Notes: generated by a model from the letters alone, not told the origin. A DNA stretch of 64,000 nt from DASZBX01 sp035943635 (GCA_035943635.1 DASZBX010000055.1:62001-126000); one strand, 5' to 3'. Shown: positions 42,302-51,276, counted from the stretch's first letter. Numbers and translations are program-made.

Positions 42302-43483
42302 ATGAGCGAGCGCAGGGTCGAGGACGACGACCTGTTCCGGTTCGAGGAGCTGTTGGCCCCGCACGAGGTGCGGATCCTGGCGAGGGTGCGCGGGTTCCTG
42401 GACAAGGAGGTCGCCCCGCACGCCGACGAGTGGTGGGGCAAGGCCGAGTTCCCGCGCGAGCTGATACCCGCGTACGCGGACCTGGGCATCGCCGGGCTGT
42501 CGTTCGACGAGTGCAATCCGGGCGGGATCAGCAGCATGCTCTCCGGGTTCATCTCGCTGGAGATGGCGCGGGTGGACCCGTCGATGGCCACGTTCTACGG
42601 CGTGCACGCCGGGCTGGCGATGGGCAGTATCGCCCGGTGCGGGTCGGCGGAGCAGCGGCGGCGGTGGCTGCCCGGGATGGGTGGGATGAAGCAGATCGGG
42701 GCGTTCGCGCTGACCGAGCCGCAGGGCGGGTCGGATGTGGCAGCCGGGCTGCACACGACTGCTCGGCGGGAGGGGGAGGAGTGGGTGATCAACGGCGCCA
42801 AGCGGTGGATCGGGAACGCCACGTTCGCGGATCTGATCGTGGTGTGGGCTCGGAACGAGGCCAATGACGATGTGCTGGGTTTTGTCGTGTCGGGGGACAA
42901 CCCTGGGTTCAGCGCGACTCGGATAGAGAACAAGCTGGCGTTGCGGACGGTTGAGAACGCGGATGTGGTGTTGAAGGACTGCCGGGTGCCGGAGGCTGAT
43001 CGGTTGCAGGAGGCGCACGGGTTCAAGGACACGGCAGATGTGCTGCGGCGGACCCGGAGCGGGGTGGCGTGGGAGGCCGTCGGGGTGATGTTGGCGGCTT
43101 ATCGGATCGCGTTGGATTATGCGTTGGAGCGGGAGCAGTTCGGCGGGCCGATCGCCCGGTTCCAGATGGTGCAGGATCGGTTGGTGCGGATGGTGGGGAA
43201 CATCACGGCATGTCTGGGGATGGTTTCGCGGCTTGCGCAGTTGGAGGATTCGGGGGTTTACCGGGACGAGCAGTCTGCGTTGGCCAAGGCTTACTGCACC
43301 AGCCGGATGCGGGAGACCGTGAGCTGGGGGCGGGAGTTGCTGGCGGGGAACGGGATCGTGCTGGATTACAGCATCGGGCGGTTCTTCGCCGATGCTGAGG
43401 CGTTGTATTCGTATGAGGGGACCCGGGAGATCAATACGCTGATTGTGGGGCGGGCTGTCACGGGGATCGGGGCGTTTGTGTGA
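42302..43483 (+). CDS. Acyl-CoA dehydrogenase (glutaryl-CoA dehydrogenase-like subgroup)
   Basis: 393 residues from ATG 42302, with AGGAGGAGA upstream; longer frames are spurious. Flavin-binding and active-site blocks: GIAGLSFDECNPGG, QIGAFALTEPQGGSDVAAGLHTTAR, WVINGAKRWIGNATFADLIVVWAR, RTVENADVVLKDCRVPEADRL, and SYEGTREINTLIVGRAVTGIGAF with the catalytic Glu in YEGT. The FAD enzyme oxidises acyl-CoA to enoyl-CoA. Codon use drifts toward G/T third positions after about 42900. It is monocistronic and ends at a strong terminator. Confidence 0.85.
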   Translation: MSERRVEDDDLFRFEELLAPHEVRILARVRGFLDKEVAPHADEWWGKAEFPRELIPAYADLGIAGLSFDECNPGGISSMLSGFISLEMARVDPSMATFYGVHAGLAMGSIARCGSAEQRRRWLPGMGGMKQIGAFALTEPQGGSDVAAGLHTTARREGEEWVINGAKRWIGNATFADLIVVWARNEANDDVLGFVVSGDNPGFSATRIENKLALRTVENADVVLKDCRVPEADRLQEAHGFKDTADVLRRTRSGVAWEAVGVMLAAYRIALDYALEREQFGGPIARFQMVQDRLVRMVGNITACLGMVSRLAQLEDSGVYRDEQSALAKAYCTSRMRETVSWGRELLAGNGIVLDYSIGRFFADAEALYSYEGTREINTLIVGRAVTGIGAFV

Positions 43484-43499
43484 GGTGAGGGAGAAGGCG

Positions 43500-43534
43500 G
43501 ACAGCCAGGGCGAGGTGGTCTCGCCCTGGCTGTC
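43500..43534. terminator. Bidirectional terminator between the acyl-CoA dehydrogenase and the secreted protein
   Basis: A 15-base perfect stem: GACAGCCAGGGCGAG (43500-43514), loop GTGGT, CTCGCCCTGGCTGTC (43520-43534). It lies 17 bases after one stop codon and 18 bases from the other. Confidence 0.8.
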
Positions 43535-43551
43535 TGGTTGTGGGGTGGGGC

Positions 43552-44487
43552 TCAGCTGGCCTTGTACTCGAAGACGGTGGTGGCGACTTCGCAGACGCTG
43601 GGCTGGATGATCTCGACCCGCAGGATGCCGGAGGCGGGGTCGTAGTCGACGCCCTCGGACTCGAACGTGCCGGAGCAGATGCTGTTGGTCTGCGGGATGG
43701 AGCCGAGGTCGATGACGTGGCCGGTCTCGTTGGCGCCGTTCAGCGCGGAGGGCAGCTGGATGTCGAGCAGCGGCTTCGGGTTGCTGAAGAGGGTGTCCGA
43801 GGAGTCGTCCGAGGCGCAGATCAGGTTGGTGGCGCTGGTGAAGTCGCAGCCCTGGATGTCGTTGACGGCGTGGTCGAGCTGGATGTAGCCGGAGAGCCTG
43901 AGCGTTCCGCCGGTCGCCGAGGTGGCGTGGTTGAGCACCGGGGTCGGGTAGATCTGGATGTGCGACATGGTGCCCCACTCGCCCGAGATCAACCACTGGG
44001 TGTCGGGGGAGACGGCGTCGAAGCTGTTGTTGTAGACCTCGCCTGAGACGAGGGTGTGGGTGTACTGGTAGGTCGAGCCGCTCGGGGTGGTGACGAGGTA
44101 CATCTTCGTGGTGGAGGAGGAGCTGGAGTTCTGGTACGCGTCGAAGATGTAGCCGTTGGTGGAGTCGGGGTCGCCGATGTGGGTCCAGCCGGCCGCGTCG
44201 AGGGCGATCGGGATGGAGCCGGCGCCGCGGTAGAGCACGGAGGACGAGCCGCCCGGCGGGGTGACGGTCGCCACGCCTTCGCCGGCGGTCAGGGTGCTCT
44301 CGAGGTAGTGCGTGGTCTGGGTCCAGCCGGAGATGCCGGTGCTCGCCAGGGGCTTGGCGAGCTGGGTGCTGGGGGCGGTGGCGGCCGAGGCGGGGGCGCT
44401 GGTGGCCAGGCCCAGGGCTACGGCGGCGGTTGCGGCGACGGTCAGCGGGATGGTGCGGTGCCATCCGGGCGAGCGACGAGCGCGCAT
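43552..44487 (-). CDS. Secreted protein of unknown function
   Basis: 311 residues from ATG 44487, with GGAGG upstream. The signal peptide is RRSPGWHRTIPLTVAATAAVALGLATSAPASA. The mature part is beta-rich with repeated YT/YL blocks (GWTQTTHYLESTLTAGEGVATVTPPGGSSSVLYRGAGSI, HIGDPDSTNGYIFDAYQNSSSSSTTKMYLVTTPSG, GSIPQTNSICSGTFESEGVDYDPASG). This suggests a beta-propeller-like or jelly-roll fold. It has four Cys in two likely disulfides. I do not recognise the family. Confidence 0.7.
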   Translation of the reverse strand: MRARRSPGWHRTIPLTVAATAAVALGLATSAPASAATAPSTQLAKPLASTGISGWTQTTHYLESTLTAGEGVATVTPPGGSSSVLYRGAGSIPIALDAAGWTHIGDPDSTNGYIFDAYQNSSSSSTTKMYLVTTPSGSTYQYTHTLVSGEVYNNSFDAVSPDTQWLISGEWGTMSHIQIYPTPVLNHATSATGGTLRLSGYIQLDHAVNDIQGCDFTSATNLICASDDSSDTLFSNPKPLLDIQLPSALNGANETGHVIDLGSIPQTNSICSGTFESEGVDYDPASGILRVEIIQPSVCEVATTVFEYKAS

Positions 44488-44740
44488 GGGTTCCTCCAGG
44501 TGCGGCGGGGTGCTGTGGGGTGGGGGGGCAGGGGGTTGAGTCACCGTTCTGCTGAGACTTGATCTACTCATGACAACGTGAACATGCAGGGGCCGTTCCC
44601 GTGAAGAGCGTGACGGGTTTAGTTGAAGGCTGCGATTCGGTCTGGTCGGGTGGGGGTGGTGTGGGTAGGGTCTGGGCTGGGAGTATGTGGTGTGGTGTGG
44701 TGTGGTCGAGCGTGGTGTGGTCGGTCGGAAGGATGGGGCG

Positions 44741-45763
44741 ATGGATCGGACTGTTGATTGGGCGGATGGGGCGATCGTGGCGATCGACCAGACTGCCTTG
44801 CCTGGGGAGTATCGGTTGGTGCGGTTGACGGATGTTGATGCGTTGATTGCGGCTATTCAGGCTTTGGTTGTTCGGGGGGCTCCCGCGCTGGGGGCGGCTG
44901 GGGCTTTGGGGGTTGCTTTGGCGGCTTTGCGGGTGGGGGATTCGGGGTTAAGGCCGGAGTTGGGGAGTGCTGGGGAGGCGGAGGTTCGGGTGGCGGCTGA
45001 GCGGATTGCTCGGGCTCGGCCTACTGCGGTGAACCTGGCTTGGGGAGTGGGGCAGGCTTTGGAGTTTTTGGGGGAGGGGAGTGAGGCGGTTCTGGGGCGG
45101 GCTTTGGCTATTTTGGATGAGGATGAGCGGGATAATCGGGCTGCTGGGCGGCGGGCGGCTGATCATATTCTGGGTTTGTGTGAGCGGCGGCCGTTGAGGT
45201 TGCATACGCATTGCAATGCCGGGCGGTTGGCTACCGTTGCGTGGGGGACTGCTTTGGGGGCTGTGCATGAGTTGGTCGGTCGGGGGGTGGTCGGGGAGGT
45301 TTTGGCTGATGAGACTCGGCCGTTGTTGCAGGGGGCTCGGTTGACTGCTTGGGAGTTGGCTGAGATGGGGGTTCCTTATCGGATCTGTGTTGATTCGGCT
45401 GGGCCTGCTGCTATTGCGGCGGGGATGGTTGACTGTGTGATCGTCGGGGCGGATCGTATTGCTGCCAATGGGGATGTGGCTAATAAGATCGGGACTTTTT
45501 CGCTGGCTTTGGCGGCTCAGTACGCTGGGATTCCGTTTGTGGTCGTGGCGCCGGAGTCCACTGTGGATCTGGGGACTGCTACCGGGCGGGAGATTGTTGT
45601 GGAGCAGCGGGATGCGGGGGAGGTCACGCATGTGATGGGGCGGCGGATTGCGCCTGCGGGGGCTGGGGTTTTTAATCCGGCTTTTGATGTTACGCCTGCT
45701 GAGTTGGTTACTGCTGTTGTTACTCAGGGGAGAGTTATGGCTGGTGGGCGGGGTGTGGGGTGA
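44741..45763 (+). CDS. mtnA: S-methyl-5-thioribose-1-phosphate isomerase
   Basis: 340 residues. IQALVVRGAPALGAAGALGVALAA, RPTAVNLAWGV, LHTHCNAGRLATVAWGTALG (catalytic Cys), VLADETRPLLQGARLTAWEL, DCVIVGADRIAANGDVANKIGTFSLALAA (catalytic Asp), VAPESTVDLGTATG and NPAFDVTPAELV are all conserved. The enzyme converts methylthioribose-1-P to methylthioribulose-1-P in methionine salvage. Start ATG 44741 follows GGAAGGA. No other salvage gene is adjacent. Codon third positions are unusually T/G rich for this window. Confidence 0.9.
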   Translation: MDRTVDWADGAIVAIDQTALPGEYRLVRLTDVDALIAAIQALVVRGAPALGAAGALGVALAALRVGDSGLRPELGSAGEAEVRVAAERIARARPTAVNLAWGVGQALEFLGEGSEAVLGRALAILDEDERDNRAAGRRAADHILGLCERRPLRLHTHCNAGRLATVAWGTALGAVHELVGRGVVGEVLADETRPLLQGARLTAWELAEMGVPYRICVDSAGPAAIAAGMVDCVIVGADRIAANGDVANKIGTFSLALAAQYAGIPFVVVAPESTVDLGTATGREIVVEQRDAGEVTHVMGRRIAPAGAGVFNPAFDVTPAELVTAVVTQGRVMAGGRGVG

Positions 45764-45783
45764 GGGTGTTGTGGTTGCGTCGC

Positions 45784-45956
45784 CGTGTTGGCGTGCGTCT
45801 ACTGCTGTGTCTCCGGCGGGCCGGGAACCCCCAAGGATCCATTGGCCCGTAGGCCTGTTGCGTTGGGATGTGGGTTACTTTTTGGGTGTGTCGGATCGGG
45901 ATCCTCGGCGCCCCAGCCTTGCGCGGGAGCCGCGCGGGCCCCTGAAAAGGCGCGCG
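45784..45956. repeat. Dispersed intergenic repeat, copy B (simple form)
   Basis: Collinear with copy A at 20941-21281 through GCGTCTACTGCTGTG, CTCCGGCGGGCCGG, GGATCCA, TGGGTTACTT, GATCCTCGG and CGCGCGGGCCCCTGAAAAG, but without the long palindrome. It fills the gap between the convergent mtnA and helD genes. Conservation with substitutions (for example CTGTGT versus CTGTGC) shows an old family rather than a recent duplication. Confidence 0.8.
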
Positions 45957-45971
45957 TGGGTGCGGGGGTTG

Positions 45972-48320
45972 TTAGCGGGGGGTTAGGGCGTTGAGCATGG
46001 GTGGGAGGTCCTGGGTGTGGAGGACGCCCAGGGTTTTGGTGGCTCGGGTCAGGGCTACGTAGAGGTCGTTTACGCCTCGGGTGTGTGCTGTGAGGATGTC
46101 GGCGGGTTCGATGACTAGGACTGCGTCGAACTCTAGGCCTTTGGACTGGGCTGCGGTCAGCAGGACTACGGGTGAGTCCAGGGCTGCGGGGTCGCCTGCG
46201 GAGGTTACGCCGTCTAGGGCTGCCAGGGCCTGGAGGAGGGCGGGAGAGCAGGTGGGGGCGTGGATGATGGCCATTTTGGTGGTGGCTTGGGCTTGGATTT
46301 CCCGGGTTACGGCGGTTAGGAGGGCGTTGGGGGTGGTGGCGGTGGCGGTGGCTGTGGCGGGGAAGCGTTGGCTCCAGGGGTGGATGCCGCTGGTGCGTAC
46401 TGCGGTGGGGGTGGTGAGGGTGGGGTCGATGGCGTGTAGGACGGATTCGGAGACCTGCATGATCTCGGCTGGGGTTCGGTAGTTGACGGTCAGTTCCACG
46501 GTGCGCCAGCGGCCTGCGGTGTACGTGTCCAGGGCTTCGCTCCAGGCGGTCAGGCCGGCGGGGGCTCCGGTTTGGGCCAGGTCGCCGACGATCGTCATCG
46601 AGCGGCCTGGGCAGTGGCGGGTCAGTAGGCGCCAGGCCATCGGGGACAGGTCCTGGGCCTCGTCGACGATGATGTGGCCGTAGCCCCAGGTTCGGTCTTC
46701 GGCTGCTCGTTCGGCCAGGGGGCGTAGGACGTGGGCGCCTCGGTATTGGCGGGCCAGGAGTGCCGCGTCGAAGAGGCCTTCGCCGAAGTCCTCCATGACC
46801 AGGCTGGCGAATTCGACCTCTTTGGCTTTGGCCTCGGCTTCTGCGGCGGCTTCGGCTCGCTGGGTGGCGGCGGAGCGGGGGAGGGGGCCCAGGAGTTCGG
46901 CGGCTTCGTCCAGGAGGGGGACGTCTGCGATGGTCCAGGGGGATGTGTGGTCGTGGGGGCGTAGCAGGGCGGCGCGTTGGGATTCGGTGAAGTCGGGCAT
47001 GGAGCTTGCCAGGCGTTCGGGGGAGGTGAGGAGGGTTGTCAGCAGCTGCTCGGGGGTCAGCAGGGGCCAGAGTTTGTTGACCACTGTTTGGAAGTCGGGT
47101 TCGCGGACGATGGCGTCGGCCAGGTTGGCCACCTCGTCCAGGTTCAGGCGTTGGTCTTGGTCGCGGGCGATGCGTAGGGCCAGTTCTGAGGAGAGGCGTT
47201 CGATCAGGTCGGCTCGGGCCGGGTTGTGCGGCTCGGTGGATTTCAGTGCGGCGGCTTGGGCCCGTTCGCACAGGGCTCGGCTGAGTTCGATTTCCTCGGG
47301 GTAGGGCGATGTTCTGCCTACGGTGATGGTCCAGGACGTCTCTGGGAGCCGGCGGAAGTCGGCCAGGGCGGTGGCCAGTACCGCGGCCATGCGTGCGTCG
47401 CCCTTGACGGCTGCGGCTTCGGGGGATTCGGTGTCGGTGGCGGTGACGCCGGGGTAGAGCGTGGCGATGCTGCCCAGGACTACCTCGCTCTCGCCGAGGG
47501 CGGGGAGGACCTGGTCGATGTAGCGCAGGAACGTCTTGTTCGGGCCGATGACCAGGACGCCGTGCTTGGCCAGGCGCTCGCGGTGGGTGTAGAGCAGGTA
47601 CGCGGCGCGGTGGAGGGCGACCACGGTCTTGCCGGTGCCCGGGCCGCCCTGGACTACCAGGACGCCGCCGAGTTCGGAGCGGATGACGCGGTCCTGTTCG
47701 GCCTGGATGGTCGAGACGATGTCGCCCATGCGGCCGGTGCGGGCAGCGGTGAGGGAGGCGAGCAGGGCGGATTCGCCGCTCAGTTCGGCGGCGTCGCGCG
47801 GGTGCTCGGGGGCGTCCACGCCGAACGCGTCGTCTTCGAAGTCGACTACGGTTCGGCCCCTGGTGCGCAGGTGGCGTCGTCCGGCGATGGTGCCGGGGGC
47901 GGCGGGGGTGGCGCGGTAGAACGGTTCGGCGGCTGCGGCGCGCCAGTCGGTGAGCAGGGGTTCGTGGTCCTCGTCGGCCAGGGCGATCCGGCCGACGTAC
48001 TGGCGTTCGCCGTCGGCGTCGTCGATTCGGCCGAAGCACAGGCCGTGTTCGGCGGCGTAGAGGTCGGACAGGCGGCGGGTGTAGTGGGTTTCGAGTGTTT
48101 CTCGGTCCATCCGCGCTTGGTAGGTTCCGCCCTTGTCGCTCAGGTGGGTTTCGCGGAGGCGGGTGGCGGCGAGTTCGCGTTGGGCTTCGAGGCGGTCGTA
48201 GAGGGCGGTGACGTAGGTGTTCTCTGCTTGGAGTTCTCTGGTGTGCCAGGCCTCTGAGGGGGCTGGGGCGGGTGGTGGCAGCGGTGAAGTTGCAGGCAGG
48301 GGTGATTGCGGTGTTGCCAA
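45972..48320 (-). CDS. helR: HelD-family RNA polymerase-binding helicase-like ATPase (HelR type, rifamycin protection)
   Basis: 782 residues. The HelD N-terminal arm ENTYVTALYDRLEAQRELAATRL is followed by an SF1-like core: QGGPGTGKTVVALHRAAYLLY (Walker A 225-232), IIVDEAQDLSPMAWRLLTRH (Walker B), TIVGDLAQTGAP, ELTVNYRTPAEIM and LTAAQSKGLEFDAVLVIEP, VALTRATKTLGVLHT. HelD proteins pull RNA polymerase off DNA; the HelR branch also displaces rifamycin and gives resistance. The start is a TTG preceded by GGGAG. A rifamycin-associated element lies 60 bases upstream, which is why HelR rather than house-keeping HelD is proposed. Confidence 0.8.
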   Translation of the reverse strand: MATPQSPLPATSPLPPPAPAPSEAWHTRELQAENTYVTALYDRLEAQRELAATRLRETHLSDKGGTYQARMDRETLETHYTRRLSDLYAAEHGLCFGRIDDADGERQYVGRIALADEDHEPLLTDWRAAAAEPFYRATPAAPGTIAGRRHLRTRGRTVVDFEDDAFGVDAPEHPRDAAELSGESALLASLTAARTGRMGDIVSTIQAEQDRVIRSELGGVLVVQGGPGTGKTVVALHRAAYLLYTHRERLAKHGVLVIGPNKTFLRYIDQVLPALGESEVVLGSIATLYPGVTATDTESPEAAAVKGDARMAAVLATALADFRRLPETSWTITVGRTSPYPEEIELSRALCERAQAAALKSTEPHNPARADLIERLSSELALRIARDQDQRLNLDEVANLADAIVREPDFQTVVNKLWPLLTPEQLLTTLLTSPERLASSMPDFTESQRAALLRPHDHTSPWTIADVPLLDEAAELLGPLPRSAATQRAEAAAEAEAKAKEVEFASLVMEDFGEGLFDAALLARQYRGAHVLRPLAERAAEDRTWGYGHIIVDEAQDLSPMAWRLLTRHCPGRSMTIVGDLAQTGAPAGLTAWSEALDTYTAGRWRTVELTVNYRTPAEIMQVSESVLHAIDPTLTTPTAVRTSGIHPWSQRFPATATATATTPNALLTAVTREIQAQATTKMAIIHAPTCSPALLQALAALDGVTSAGDPAALDSPVVLLTAAQSKGLEFDAVLVIEPADILTAHTRGVNDLYVALTRATKTLGVLHTQDLPPMLNALTPR

Positions 48321-48379
48321 GAGGGGGGCTCCCGTTCCCGTGGGTTTGTGGCCTAGGTCGGCTATTGTGCGGCACGACC

Positions 48380-48400
48380 GGGGCCTTGCCGCAAGGCCCC
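48380..48400 (-). promoter_or_regulatory. Rifamycin-associated element (RAE)
   Basis: On the minus strand the site reads GGGGCCTTGC-G-GCAAGGCCCC: perfect ten-base arms around one base. The known actinomycete RAE, as I recall it, is the same inverted repeat with GGGGCTTGCGGCAAGG as core. Flanks GCACGA/TCGTGC extend the symmetry. It sits directly upstream of the helD/helR gene, as found for rifamycin-inducible resistance genes. A CACAAT -10-like box follows closely. Confidence 0.75.
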
Positions 48401-48461
48401 TCGTGCGGTATATGTTTAGTGAGGGAGAGGTGTTTGTTTTCGGGTTTTGGGGCGGCTCGGC

Positions 48462-49055
48462 CTAGTGGATGTTGGGGTACGACGCCGGGCCTGTGGTGAG
48501 CCGGGCGGCGGCTGCGGGCCACAGGAACAGTTCTTGGGGGAATTCGTCCAGGTCGGAGTCTTCGCGGTACCAGCCTGTGTCGGCTATCCAGACTTGTAGC
48601 CAGGCGGCGAGGCTTTCGTTGTCCAGGAACCAGGTGTCGGCTGGGTCGTCGGGGTTGCCGTCGGGTTCGTGGAGGAGGACTGCTCCGTTGGGGTCTGTGC
48701 AGTCCACGCCGGCGTACATGTCGCTGCCGTAGGTGAGGATCGGGACTACGCCTCGGGGCCAGATGGGGGCGTCGGTTGTCGTGGTGGTGGCGGCGGTGAG
48801 TGCGGCGTATTCGGATGTGATGCTTTCTTCCTCGCCGGACAGGGGGAACAGCAGGTACTCGGGGCCGAAGCCGCCGTTGGCGATTTCGGTGTAGAGCCTG
48901 CGCAGGAGTGGGTGTAGGGGGAAGCCCAGGTGTTGTTCGGCGTGGGCTAGTTCTTCGGCGGTGGCTGGGGGCGGGAGTGGTTGCGGGCAGGTGGTGGCTG
49001 CGTGAGCGGCTACTTCGGTGATCAGGGTGTCGAATGCGCTGGTGGTCGTGGTCAT
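48462..49055 (-). CDS. SMI1/KNR4-family protein
   Basis: 197 residues from ATG 49055. PPPATAEELAHAEQHLGFPLHPLLRRLYTEIANGGFGPEYLLFPLSG ... VVPILTYGSDMYAGVDCTDPNGAVLLHEPDGN, DTWFLDNESLAAWLQVWI is the SMI1/KNR4 (SUKH) fold. Such proteins are often immunity proteins for contact-dependent or secreted nuclease toxins, but no toxin is adjacent. The frame continues upstream without a stop into an MFS remnant, so transcription may start inside that remnant. Confidence 0.8.
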   Translation of the reverse strand: MTTTTSAFDTLITEVAAHAATTCPQPLPPPATAEELAHAEQHLGFPLHPLLRRLYTEIANGGFGPEYLLFPLSGEEESITSEYAALTAATTTTTDAPIWPRGVVPILTYGSDMYAGVDCTDPNGAVLLHEPDGNPDDPADTWFLDNESLAAWLQVWIADTGWYREDSDLDEFPQELFLWPAAAARLTTGPASYPNIH

Positions 49056-49259
49056 GGGTTCGAGTATGTCAGCGGGGGTGCGTAGGAGGCTTAGTGCGGA
49101 GGGCACGACGGCTAGGGCCATGGCGGCGAAGAGGAGGCGGAAGTCCACGATCGCGAAGAGGGCCGCGCCGGTGGCGATGGCTGTTGTCTGGGGGACGGAG
49201 ATCGTCAGGTTGTAGGCCGCGGAGGTTCGGCCCATCAGGTGCCGTGGAAGCTGGGCGCG
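49056..49259 (-). pseudogene. Remnant of an MFS exporter (last two membrane spans), in frame with the SMI1 gene
   Basis: The minus strand reads RAQLPRHLMGRTSAAYNLTI, SVPQTTAIATGAALFAIVDF, RLLFAAMALAVVPSALSLLR. This is the typical end of major facilitator exporters (P..LMGR..AAYN...S.PQT.AIA.GA.L...VDYR.L). The first ten spans are missing upstream (toward 49430) and the stop is gone, so the frame runs into the SMI1 protein. Confidence 0.6.
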
Positions 49260-49433
49260 GTCGCTCGGTGGTGGTTGTGGTGCGGCTGGCCTGGGTGGAT
49301 GGCCGGAGCGCTGTGATACGCCAGGTGCCGCTGGGACCGGTCTGGCGATTATCTGCATGCTCCGGCTGTTCTGAGGGAAGGTGGCAGCAGGACATCTGCG
49401 CGTAACCATGCCGGTCGCGGTCAGGGAGGCATT

Positions 49434-49880
49434 GTGATCGAGAAGGTCAGGGCGGTCCTGCTCACTCCGGACGGGATGATGCTGGCCATCCGGCGGGTCT
49501 GGCCCGGGGCCGCGCCGTTCTGGGTGTTGCCCGGCGGGCATGTGGAGCCGCAGGACGCCAACCTGCGCGCGGCGCTGGAGCGTGAGGTGCACGAGGAGAC
49601 GTGCGGTAAGCCGCGGATCGTCGGGCTGCTGTGGACGCTGGTCGACGACCACAAGCGGCAGCACATCTATCTGGCGCACATCGATTCCTGGTCCGAGGAG
49701 GGGCGGACCGGGCCCGAGTTCGGGGATCCCAGCCGGGGCGAGTACCGGTTGGAGGAGATTCCGTTGACGGCGGCCGGGATCGACGCGATCACGCTCGTGC
49801 CCGAGGAGGTGGCCGAGTTCCTGTGCGAGGAGCTTCGGGCGGGGCGGGATCTGGCTGATCTGGCTGATCCGCTGGGGTGA
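49434..49880 (+). CDS. NUDIX hydrolase
   Basis: 148 residues from GTG 49434. The Nudix helix is GGHVEPQDANLRAALEREVHEET: the REVHEE core is intact, while the first Glu of the classic box is Asp and the loop is one residue longer. That variant occurs in several Nudix branches. Substrates are nucleoside diphosphates linked to another group; the exact one is unknown. It stands alone, with AGGGAGG just upstream. Confidence 0.85.
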   Translation: MIEKVRAVLLTPDGMMLAIRRVWPGAAPFWVLPGGHVEPQDANLRAALEREVHEETCGKPRIVGLLWTLVDDHKRQHIYLAHIDSWSEEGRTGPEFGDPSRGEYRLEEIPLTAAGIDAITLVPEEVAEFLCEELRAGRDLADLADPLG

Positions 49881-50136
49881 GCGGAGCCGAGTGGAGTGGG
49901 GCGGAGCCGAGTGGAGCGGCGTGGGAATGGCTTTGGGCTGGTTATGCGTGGTGGAAAACGGTCGTTAGGTCGGGGGAGCAACTGAATTCCTGCCCTGTGG
50001 GAACCGTCCGGGGCGGCGGCGGCATCATCTTGCGCGTGGAGATGGACACGCACGCAGCGCGCTCAGGCGCCCCCTTTGGCCGCGGGCCGCATGCGGACGC
50101 CGGGCTCCCGACCCGGGTGCCGCCTACTGGGCGACG

Positions 50137-50493
50137 GTGATGTCGACATTCGCGCTGGGTACGGCGGTCGGGGATCTGAGCGCCGTGACCTTGCATCTCG
50201 GGTACTTCGGTTCCGGGTTGTTGTTCGCCGGGATCATCGCCGTCCCCGCGTTGGCGCATCGGTTCCTGAACCTCGACGCGGTGTTCGCGTTTTGGTTCGC
50301 TTATGTGATCACGCGGCCGCTCGGCGCCTCCTTCGCTGACTGGTTGGACATGCCGCGCAACGTCGGCGGACGTGGGTTCGGTGATGGTCCGGTCGCGTTG
50401 GTCGGCGTGGTGTTGGTCGCGGCGGGCGTGGCGTATATCGTGGCGGTTCACCGGCGGGCGGCGGCTGGTACCGCCGTCACTGCGGGGGATTGA
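50137..50493 (+). pseudogene. C-terminal half of a COG4705-type membrane protein (5'-truncated)
   Basis: The frame reads AAYWATVMSTFALGTAVGDL, then LGYFGSGLLFAGIIAVPALAHRFLNLDAVFAFWFAYVITRPLGASFADWLDMPRNVGGRGFGDGPVAL. This is the second half of the ~240-residue COG4705 proteins. Homology continues a few codons upstream of the first possible start (GTG 50137), with ...AAYWAT, then ends. The N-terminal spans are absent in all frames back to 49900. A short expressed protein is possible but would lack half the fold. Confidence 0.55.
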
Positions 50494-50536
50494 CTGCCGT
50501 TGCGATCGGCGGGTGAGATGGGCGGCGAGGGCGTGG

Positions 50537-51115
50537 TTACGCGCCGTCGCCCTCCTCGGCGTAGACGCGCGCGGCGTACTCCTCGAGGGCGCGTTCGCAC
50601 GCGTCGACCGCTTCCAGGGTCTCTTCTCGCTTCGGGGCGCCGAACACGTCCCGCTCGGTGATCTTGGTGAGCCAGTTGCGCAGCTTGACCAGGTCTTCTT
50701 CGTTCTCCTCAAGCTCCGCGTAGGTGAAGTGCCCGGCCGTGTACTCCTTCTCCAGTTGCCCGTGGAAGTCCACGCACTTGTCCAGGATCTCCTCGTACTC
50801 GTCGTCCCGGGCGGCCTGGAACACCGCGAAGATGTCGGCCTGGCCGGCCAGCGCGGTACCGGTGAGCAGCATGGCCGTGCCGCCCATGTCCAGGATGTCC
50901 CGGCGCAGCTTGCGCAGGGCGCGCTCGGCGGCGGTTCCGGCGGGCAGCGCGGCCACCGAGTTCTGCAGGTAGACGGCGCCGAGGCCCTTGATCCGGCGCC
51001 ACACCCCGGCGCGCAGCCGGGTCGGTTCGGACGGGATCCGGTAGATCAGGACCAGCCACTCGACCGGATCGGCGGCGGTCCGGGCCGGCGGTTGGGCGCT
51101 TTCGGAAGTAGACAC
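50537..51115 (-). CDS. ChrB N-terminal-domain protein (chromate-resistance family)
   Basis: 192 residues. WLVLIYRIPSEPTRLRAGVWRRIKGLGAVYLQNSVAALPAGTAAERALRKLRRDILDMGGTAMLLTGTAL is the ChrB N-terminal domain; the rest is helical and acidic (YEEILDKCVDFHGQLEKEYTAGHFTYAELEENEEDLVKLRNWLTKI). In chromate operons ChrB acts as a chromate-sensitive regulator, but stand-alone actinomycete copies are of uncertain role. No chrA transporter is adjacent. Confidence 0.75.
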   Translation of the reverse strand: MSTSESAQPPARTAADPVEWLVLIYRIPSEPTRLRAGVWRRIKGLGAVYLQNSVAALPAGTAAERALRKLRRDILDMGGTAMLLTGTALAGQADIFAVFQAARDDEYEEILDKCVDFHGQLEKEYTAGHFTYAELEENEEDLVKLRNWLTKITERDVFGAPKREETLEAVDACERALEEYAARVYAEEGDGA

Positions 51116-51276
51116 CCCCCAAGTGTGCCGTACCGGCCAGGCCGAAGGCGATCGGATGATCTATGCGCGCGCGGCCGCCGCGGTGACCGGGGTGGTCACA
51201 GCGGCGACGGCCCGCGCTGGCCGGCCGGCAGCTTGGCCGGCCGGCGCGAGGCCGTGCCCCAGGTCTCGCAGGGCAT

